Below are positions 57,075 through 64,000 of a stretch of 64,000 nt of DNA, one piece after another (the stretch's first letter is position 1; each line of letters starts with the position of its first letter). This DNA comes from Dolomedes plantarius (taxonomy: Eukaryota > Arthropoda > Arachnida > Araneae > Dolomedidae). The notes below the pieces were generated by a model that saw only the letters and a program-made list of their open reading frames with translations, made no database searches and was not told the DNA's origin. The position numbers were made by a program, and so were the translations under genes. The stretch is taken from contig OU015490.1 in NCBI GenBank assembly GCA_907164885.2, positions 99,802,257-99,866,256 on the forward strand, read 5' to 3'.

Positions 57075-57535
57075 TAAATAATTACAAGATAAAAAGGACT
57101 TTTTATATACCATGTTTTTTAATTTTCTATTGAATCATATAAACTTGACAATTCTATGTATTAATAAATACTTTAAAAAAAATTTTTTATGAATTATCCC
57201 ATCAACTTGAAAGAAAATGAAGTTAATTGGAAGTTAACTTGCATTTAACTTTTCGTTCCCGGAACGGGAGTATCTCTTAAGGCCAATAGATGGCTGCACC
57301 GGTCTACAAAATAAAATTAACTTAAAATAACTGAAAATTAATTTAATTCCGCTTAAAGATGGCTTAAAGTATTAAAAAAATGCATTGTCATCGTGTTCTG
57401 AGCTATTCTAAAAGTTTCAAATGTCTAGCTAGTCGGGAAGTTGGTTAAAAATCAATTGCAAGATTTGTACTTGACAAACAGACACACAAACAAACACACA
57501 AACAAGAAAGCAAGTTAATAAAAACATGGTAAAAA
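57075..57535. repeat. Dispersed repeat R1, copy 3 (empty Helitron site)
   Basis: Uninterrupted copy of R1. TTTAATTCCGCTTAAAG at about 57344 is the empty site corresponding to H1. A short extra segment (GGAACGGGAGTATCTCTTAA) lies near 57259. Confidence 0.85.
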
Positions 57536-58030
57536 ATATGCTTGTTGCAAGCAGAATAAAGAGATCAAAATCTAAACCATTAAAATTTGTAAACCATCTA
57601 TCTTTAAGCATTAATTTCGATAAGTTAGTGCTTGTTTTCGCATTTCCATAGTTTCTGAAGTTCTACAGATTTCAAAAGCCTTGAAAATATCGGGTACTTA
57701 AAACGAGTCTGATGTAGAAAACGTTTTGAGATATCTTATTACTCTTAAGGAACTAAAGAGAGGTGAAATCGTCTTATTCTGAACCAAGCTATTGAGAATT
57801 TTCAGAAAAGACAAGGACTTTTTTTAACTATTTAATATCCTTTAATCAGCAAGGCAAACTAGATTGTTTTGCTCCTATGCATCTTAACTCGGACTCGATT
57901 CTGCATTAAATATCGGCTCTTGTCATCTTTTCCCTTTTATATTCTTTCTTCACCATGTGTCATACGCTTGGTCACCCATAGAACCTATTACGTATTCTCA
58001 TTTGATTGGATTTAGGAATGAAGGTTTAGC
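57536..58030. other. No gene seen
   Basis: Non-coding; no recognised feature. Confidence 0.4.
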
Positions 58031-59743
58031 TTAATTTAATTGAAAATATCAATCTGTTCTCGACTGTCATAATTGAAAAATCAGAATGAATTATACTGCA
58101 GTCCACTACCATCTTGCCAACTGATTGACCTTTGCGGATAAACAGCTCTTCACAAAAGCAAAAGGTTAAATTGGCTGAAGTGACTAATGTAACTTGATTG
58201 AATTGAAGAATGAAGCTATATATATTTTAAAGTACATTAAATAGTTTCAATCCAATCGTGTTAGTCATAATTAAAGGATCGGAATGGATTATGCTGAGCT
58301 CACTGTCTTGTTTGCGGGTTATCCGAGCTTCAAAAAAGCAAAAGGTTAAATTGAATAAATTGACTGGTGTAACTTGATTGAAATGAAGAATGAAGCTATA
58401 TATACTATTTCAAAGTACATTCAATAGTTTCAATCCAATCGTGTTAGTCATGTTTAAAGAACCGGAATCAATTATGCTGAGCTCGCTGTCCTGTTTGCGA
58501 GTTATCCTCGCTTCACATAAGCAAAAGATTAAATTGACTAATTGATTGGTGTAACTTGATTGAAGAATTAAGCTATATTTATATTTCAACGTACATTTAA
58601 TAGTTTCAATCCAATCGTGTTAGTCATAATTAAAGGATCGGAATGAATTATGCTGAGCTCACTGTCCTGTTTGCGGGTTATTCGCGCTTCACAAAAGCAA
58701 AAGGTTTAAATTGACTGAATTGACTGGTGTAACTTGATTGAATTGAAGAATGAAGCTATATATATTTCAAAGTACATTTAATAGTTTCAATCCATTCGTA
58801 TTAGTTATAGATTAAGAATCAGAATGAACTGTATTGAGCTCACTATCCTGTTTGTAAATTATCCACGCTTGCCAAAAATTGGAAAATTCTGTATAATAAA
58901 ACGACAGATTTATTCGGATAAACGCCGAGATGGCTTAGAAACAACGGAGTAGAGGTTATGATTATTTGAGGAGAATCTGATAACCCGTGTAAGGTTTATT
59001 ATTACTCTTTATTTAAACCCTATTTTCGATACTCTGAGTAATATGGGTCACCCATTATTCCTTTGTTACGAAGAATTCAATCTTATTTGACCAAACTGAA
59101 GAATGAAGCTTTGTATATTTTAAGGTTATTCAAGAGGTAATTTAAATGCATTCGTGTCAGTCATAATTCAAGAATCGGAATGAATTACACTGAGCTAGCG
59201 ATGATCCAGTAGCTGATTATCCGTTTACCGGATTATCCGTGCTTTACAAAAGCTAAAGGTTGTGCGTAAAAATGTCAACAAGGCTCAGAAACAAAGGAAT
59301 GTGACAGATATTGTTGAGTAGAAAATCCGCAAATCTATGTAATGTTTATAATTACTTTAATTAAACGCCAGTTTAATTACTGTACGTGTTGGACAACTAT
59401 TATATAATGAAGAAATCTGTCGAATTTGATGGAATTGGAAAGCTAAGGTTCATTTTAAGTTAGTTAATTAGAAAATTTCAATTCATTTTTCTTAAATATA
59501 TTTCAAGAAAAGTAACGAATCAGTAATTATTCTAATTAATAATAATAATTTTTAAACCGATCTCTCGAAAATCCACCAGCTGATGATCCGATTTACAGAT
59601 TATCCGAGCTTCAAAAAACCAAAGGCATTCTGCTCAAAAAATAAAATGTCAGCATAACTAAGAAGTAAAGGACTGTAAGAGATATTTTTCTGAAGTAATC
59701 TGATTAATTTTGTAAGGTTTATAATTAATTTATTTAAACCGTA

Positions 59744-60834
59744 TTCTCCCAGGCTGCAATTCAGGCGATTAGTTCATCTAGTCCGCCTTCATCAAGGGAA
59801 ATCTACCTGAGTCGGCAATATTTACGGGAGTTGTCTGGGAGAATGAAGCGTGTGATTCTTCAGTGGATACCGGGCCATTGTGGCATCTTTTGAAACGAGC
59901 AAGCAGACATTCTTGCTAAAAAGGGTTCAAGACTTCTTCAAACCAGATTTTCCCCACTATCATACCATTCTATAAAGCTGTATATCAAGCAAACAATAAA
60001 CAGACTATTCAAATCACAAATTTATGACAGAATAAAATCGAAGCGTTGGGGGGTTGGGGATCTTTGGAGAGTCCCCAGCAGCCCACGGCGGCACGCAGTT
60101 GCCCAATTTCGCCTACTAACTGGACATGACTGCTTAGCAGAACACTTACACCGCATCGGAAATTTCTCAAGCCCTTATTGTCCCAACTGTAACTCTAATG
60201 ACCTTATGAACAGACACCACCTCCACGAATGTGCAGCCCTTAGAGGTGTGGAGTCACTGTAAGTAGGTAAGGCGATTCTCTCTGAGGCATTTTGAAGAAA
60301 TTTCACAACTATTGATCCATACCAAGAAAGACAGAGTTCTAATTAACAAACGAAGGCCCACTTTTTAAAACAAAAAACTTAACAATTTATTAACAAAAAT
60401 AATTAACATTTAAAACAGTGCAACATATTCAATTTAAAAAAAACCGTGCAGATTCTCAATGTACGGAGCCTAAACACACATCCGCACCGCCCGCGTTCTC
60501 AAGCGTCTCTCCCCAATCGTCTGGATTTTCAGAAGGGGTGGAGGGGCCGGCAGCTTATAGGCTGACAGCTCTTCTTAGACGCCGAACTTTACTACCTTGC
60601 AGAAACGTTCAGATGACAGCTTTAGTGGCTGCATCTGTAAGGAAAACGGTTTTTAATCCCCCCACGTGTTCCGAACTGGTGGAACCGAACAACACATTCC
60701 TTGAAAAACACGCAGCTGTTTTTCAAGCCCTTGTGGGGTCTCGGGAAAAAAATAGGACCCTATTTCCAGTACGCTACAGAGGCGACTGTGAAACGGCGCT
60801 TTACTGGAAGGCCAGAGAACTCCTTAGGCAATGA
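59744..60834 (+). pseudogene. RNase H end of a non-LTR retrotransposon ORF2
   Basis: Exon-like pieces 59744-60246 and 60783-60834 join in frame once the solo LTR is removed. They encode FSQAAIQAISSSSPPS, VILQWIPGHCGIF (RNase H core), NEQADILAKKG, a downstream FRLLTGHDCLAEHL, a Cys/His cluster (YCPNCNSND ... HHLHECAAL) and a terminal ALYWKARELLRQ. RNase H plus this Cys/His tail is typical of Jockey/I-type elements of arthropods. One TGA (after GIF) and 5' truncation inactivate it. Confidence 0.88.
60247..60778 (-). mobile_element. Solo LTR, 532 bp
   Basis: Starts TGTGGAGTCACTG and ends GTACGCTACA (TG...CA) and is flanked by GAGG (60243-60246, 60779-60782). On the minus strand a CTATAAG box near 60560 precedes an AATAAA near 60392, so the LTR probably reads leftward. 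The 138-codon plus-strand frame over it (60418-60834) is partly this LTR and partly the retrotransposon tail, not a gene. No sister LTR is seen. Confidence 0.85.
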
Positions 60835-61380
60835 CTTCGGTCAATTTTATGTCATCTCTTTCTGTGTTTTTGTATTTCTACTTGTTATTAGCTTTGTATT
60901 TGCCTTGCCATTTGAAATAATAAAAAAAAAATTTAAACCTATTTAAATTATTGCATTCATTAGTCAACCATTATTCAAATTATTCATACGCTGCAAATAA
61001 TTCTAAGGAATTAGATTGAATTCTAGAATGAAAGGATATTTAAGATAATTTATTAGGTAATATAATAAAAGAGAATCTATTTTTCTTAACCATAATTCAA
61101 GAAACGGAACAAATTAGTAATTATACCAATTAATAATAATAATTTAAACAGAACTTTTAAACATAACTCATGAAACTCTTTTAAACAGAACTCATGAAAC
61201 TCTTTTAAACAGAACTCATGAAAATCCATAAGCTCATGAACAAAGGAATTAAAATAAATATAAATTAATTAAAAAGATAATATCAATCCGTTCGTGTTCG
61301 TTAAAATTTAAGAATTGGAATGAATTAGACTGAATTGAGGGTAATATGTTACTGTTTGTTGCTTTAAATTACTTAGAGGG

Positions 61381-63167
61381 AACTAAAATATCACTTATTG
61401 TTTGAATTGTCATTTTGAACTCAGATGTTGATTACCGTAAAATCTCGACTATAATACGCATGCTTGATTTCGCCCGAAAGTTTCGGGAAAAAATAAAATT
61501 CTACAATAATACGCACCCATAACTTTTCAATATTTTATTCAAAAATTGCACAAATATTTTTCAAAATAAATAAAATTTGTAATAAAAAAAAACGAAAACG
61601 TCGATTTCGGTAGAAAAAAAAGGCTTAAATTGTTAATTCAAAACAAACAATACTGTCAAATTATCAGTCTAAATCACTTTCAATGGAATATAGCTCATCT
61701 ATTGCTGTTGCGACCATGTCATAATTATTGTTTCCGTCGTAATATATATCACCATCATCATCCTGACTTGACGATACGAACTGTGAGTTTCGTTTGTTTA
61801 AAAGGAATACCTGCTTAGTAAACGGGTGGTTGAATCACGGAGTGCAGATATGTAATAATTGTAATAAGTAAGATTATCCCTATGAATATGACAGTAAAAC
61901 TCCCCATGAGTCTACTTAGTAAATAGACTTTTTAGTAGGGACAATAAACTTAAAAAACTAAAAACTACAATTGCAAATAATAACTTGGATATTTTTAAAA
62001 GAAATTATACAGAGGATGAATACGTCAAAACTGTTCGATTTAAAAAGTAAATAAAGTCTGAAAAACACATGTGTTTGTACACTTAGGAGTTAAAAAGATT
62101 TATGAAATAAAATGTCGGGTTTGTTTGAAATTTAAATTTAAATTTTGCTCATAATGAAATAATTTTATTATATTGTATGATTTTGTGTAAGTTCGTGAAA
62201 AGCTTGCTAGCAAATATTAAGCTATGTGTCAATAAGTTTTGTACTACCAAACTTTATACGGTATCACATAGTTTAGAACTCAGGATGTTCACATTGTTCC
62301 TCTAAAGTTTGAAGCCTAAAGCAATTCTTTAACTATCATCATTTGAACAATAATTACATTTTTTACTCATAGAAACCTAAGAATGAACTTACAAAAAAAC
62401 TTGAACTTTATTTATTATTAACTTTTTAAAAATTGAATTCTGAGACTGAGAGGAAAATAATTTTTTGCCTAATTTAACTATGTATAAATCGGGAAAAGAC
62501 TAAATTATGCTTCCTGTTAACATACTTTATTCTTTTCTTACTAATTTACACACAAGATGTCGCCACTGAAGAGACTTTTCTCTAGCTCCTCCATTTTGCT
62601 ATTTAAGTACGTAAAGTGGCGTCATCTCATGTCTGAAAATAGAAACAAATAAATAATGGAAAGCCATTCATTTTCTAATTGTTGATTTTGTTTCACTAAT
62701 TTTGAGAGAACTGGACTGTTTCCTATGAACTTCATCCAACTACATTTTAGTTATCCTTGTTATTAAGTTTGTTTGTCATGTATATTTATTAAAATAAATT
62801 AGAGTTAAATTAGAGTTAAAATAAATTAGAGTGTAATCAATAAAAAAAAGCATAATATGAGGGGGGAAATTGTTAGATATGTCTATATCAATACGTAAAA
62901 AACATATTTGTGAACATAAAAAATATATTAGTACGCAAAAGAGATATTAGTATTTACTTAGGTCAACAGAGGTGTTTTTTCATGTAAAATAGTCCAGCAA
63001 TATTAAAATATAATTTATCAGGTTTATCCTTAATAATACATGTAATTTTGCGACTTTTGTTTGGATTAGTGGCGAGATATTTGCGGAATATCCTGTTTGA
63101 TGCATCACTTTAAATTCTCTATTGCCTGGCAACGGAAATCTGCATGCAGTGGAATTTTATGCCTATT
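61381..63167. other. No gene; possible Tigger-like left end
   Basis: AT-rich. Near 61436 TACCGTAAAATCTCGACTAT, followed by AATACGC twice, resembles a pogo/Tigger terminus; its partner was not found. The remainder has no recognised feature. Confidence 0.4.
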
Positions 63168-63606
63168 TTAAGGCTGTTGTGTCCTAACCTATTGGATTCG
63201 CTCTCCTCAATGTTAACCTATGGAGAAAATGTTTCCAAGGATTGCCGACTTGGATTCAAAGATTTTTTTTATAAAAATTGTACTCCGTAATAGAGAAAAA
63301 ATTCTGCACCTTGGGGTAATTTTTTGTTTTCTTAAAAATATGCAATAATATTTTAAATTTTAAATTATTCGGGGAAAAGTCTGATATAGTAAGTTTTAAA
63401 CGCTCATCAATTCCTTTGGTGGACGCAATTTAGAAAATGAATCCTGTTGTAAGGTTGAGTTTATGCTATTTGAGTTTATGCTATATGAAGTTACCATTTT
63501 TACTGGATTATCAGAATTTATGAAACTGTAAATAGTAGACACATTTTCTCCATAGATTAATATTGAGGTGAGCGAATCCAACAGGGTTAGTACACAGCAG
63601 CCTTAG
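63168..63606. mobile_element. TTAA-MITE, complete copy
   Basis: TTAA at 63168-63171; the right site reads TTAG (63603-63606). Inverted ends GGCTGTTGTGTCCTAACC and GGCTGCTGTGTACTAACCC. About 431 bp between the sites, non-coding, same interior as the other copies. Confidence 0.87.
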
Positions 63607-64000
63607 AGCATATTTTCCGATTACCATGATGGATTTTATTACATGTTAAATATCCTCGTTTTTAGATGGATCACTTTCAAATCTATTTGCTGAATATGAT
63701 GATTACTTTGTTTTGAAGAAACGAATGGGATTACTTTTATTACGTTAACTCTTAAAAAAAAATCCTAAAACTATTTTTTAAAGAAAAGTATTTTGTTTTA
63801 AAACTAATGCTGTGAATGACGTATGTATGAATTACACATTAACTTACAAGATGTCGCCACCAGCACAAAACTATTTTACATTGTAATTCCACTATATAGT
63901 ATAATTTCCTGTTTATACGTTAGAAAGAATAACTGTGCTACATTTTAGGAAAATATGTAGAATAAAAGTGATCAAAAATGCAAAATCCCACTGCTACTGA
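63607..64000. other. No gene seen
   Basis: AT-rich non-coding DNA to the window edge. AAGATGTCGCCAC occurs here (63849) and at 62555, perhaps a diverged repeat. Confidence 0.4.

Larger units (their letters stand above)
59741..60930 (+). mobile_element. 5'-truncated non-LTR retrotransposon
   Basis: Flanked by a 9 bp duplication ATTTAAACC (59732-59740 and 60931-60939) and ending in a poly-A tail preceded by AATAATAAAA: classic target-primed insertion. It holds only the RNase H end of ORF2 plus the 3' untranslated region, and was later split by a solo LTR at 60247-60778. Confidence 0.92.
58030..61380. repeat. Degenerate tandem array, about 180 bp unit
   Basis: GTTAGTCATAATTAAAGGATC-type starts near 58263, 58443, 58619 and 58803 give 176-184 bp spacing. 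More diverged copies continue to about 59250 (59157) and on the far side of an insertion (about 61087 and 61300). Each unit carries GTTTGCGGGTTATCC and TAACTTGATTGAA motifs. A non-LTR retrotransposon (59741-60930) lies inside it. Confidence 0.8.

Noticed and set aside
59763..60275. AGGCGATT at both places as a target duplication
   Set aside because: The first lies within RNase H coding sequence; the true duplication is ATTTAAACC at the outer edges.
60418..60834. 138-residue ORF as a novel gene
   Set aside because: It spans a solo LTR and the tail of a retrotransposon ORF; the frame across the junction is accidental.

Overview
This window looks like intergenic, transposon-dense DNA from an animal nuclear genome. 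It is AT-rich, has many long (TA)n runs, and contains Tc1, mariner, pogo/Tigger-like, hAT-like, TTAA-target and Helitron-like elements, tRNA-derived SINEs, Ty3/gypsy and copia pieces and a 5'-truncated non-LTR element. The mix, including a DUF4817-type transposase start, suits an arthropod, most likely an arachnid; this is inference from element families, not a taxonomic test. I found no convincing host gene. Coding capacity is almost all mobile-element derived.

Layout. 0-11 kb: the N-terminal part of a DUF4817-type transposase runs off the left edge; an LTR-like stretch follows; then a three-level nest, in which a Tc1 remnant (3.1-9.5 kb) was hit by a probable solo LTR, which was hit by a complete Ty3/gypsy element (3392-9168, minus strand) with apparently identical LTRs. 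Its single 1255-residue gag-pol ORF is open but lacks the reverse transcriptase core, which is replaced by an acidic segment. 11-19 kb: a GC-rich island, then three adjoining tandem-repeat arrays (units about 144, 150 and 555/190 bp). 19-37 kb: nested small DNA elements, Helitron-like elements, a decayed Tc1, a mariner inside a SINE, and a family of about 400 bp TTAA-flanked MITEs. Two of these MITEs plus a 0.3 kb spacer occur twice in opposite orientation (22.2-24.4 and 33.7-34.8 kb). 37-44 kb: SINEs, GC-richer unassigned DNA, two complete TA-flanked Tigger-like elements and one half of an inverted LTR-like repeat pair. 44-54 kb: a decayed gypsy gag interrupted by a 3.7 kb non-autonomous LTR element (46075-49761) with PBS and polypurine tract but no pol, then a copia integrase scrap and a decayed gypsy RNase H/integrase region. 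54-64 kb: hAT/Tigger ends, tandem arrays with units of about 203 and 180 bp, and a non-LTR retrotransposon tail with a precise target duplication, itself split by a 532 bp solo LTR.

Nothing here forms a host pathway. The functional story is mobile-element turnover: the gypsy element at 3.4-9.2 kb and the LTR element at 46-49.8 kb both lack reverse transcriptase coding, yet both have the hallmarks of real retrotransposition, so both are likely to have moved with enzyme supplied in trans.
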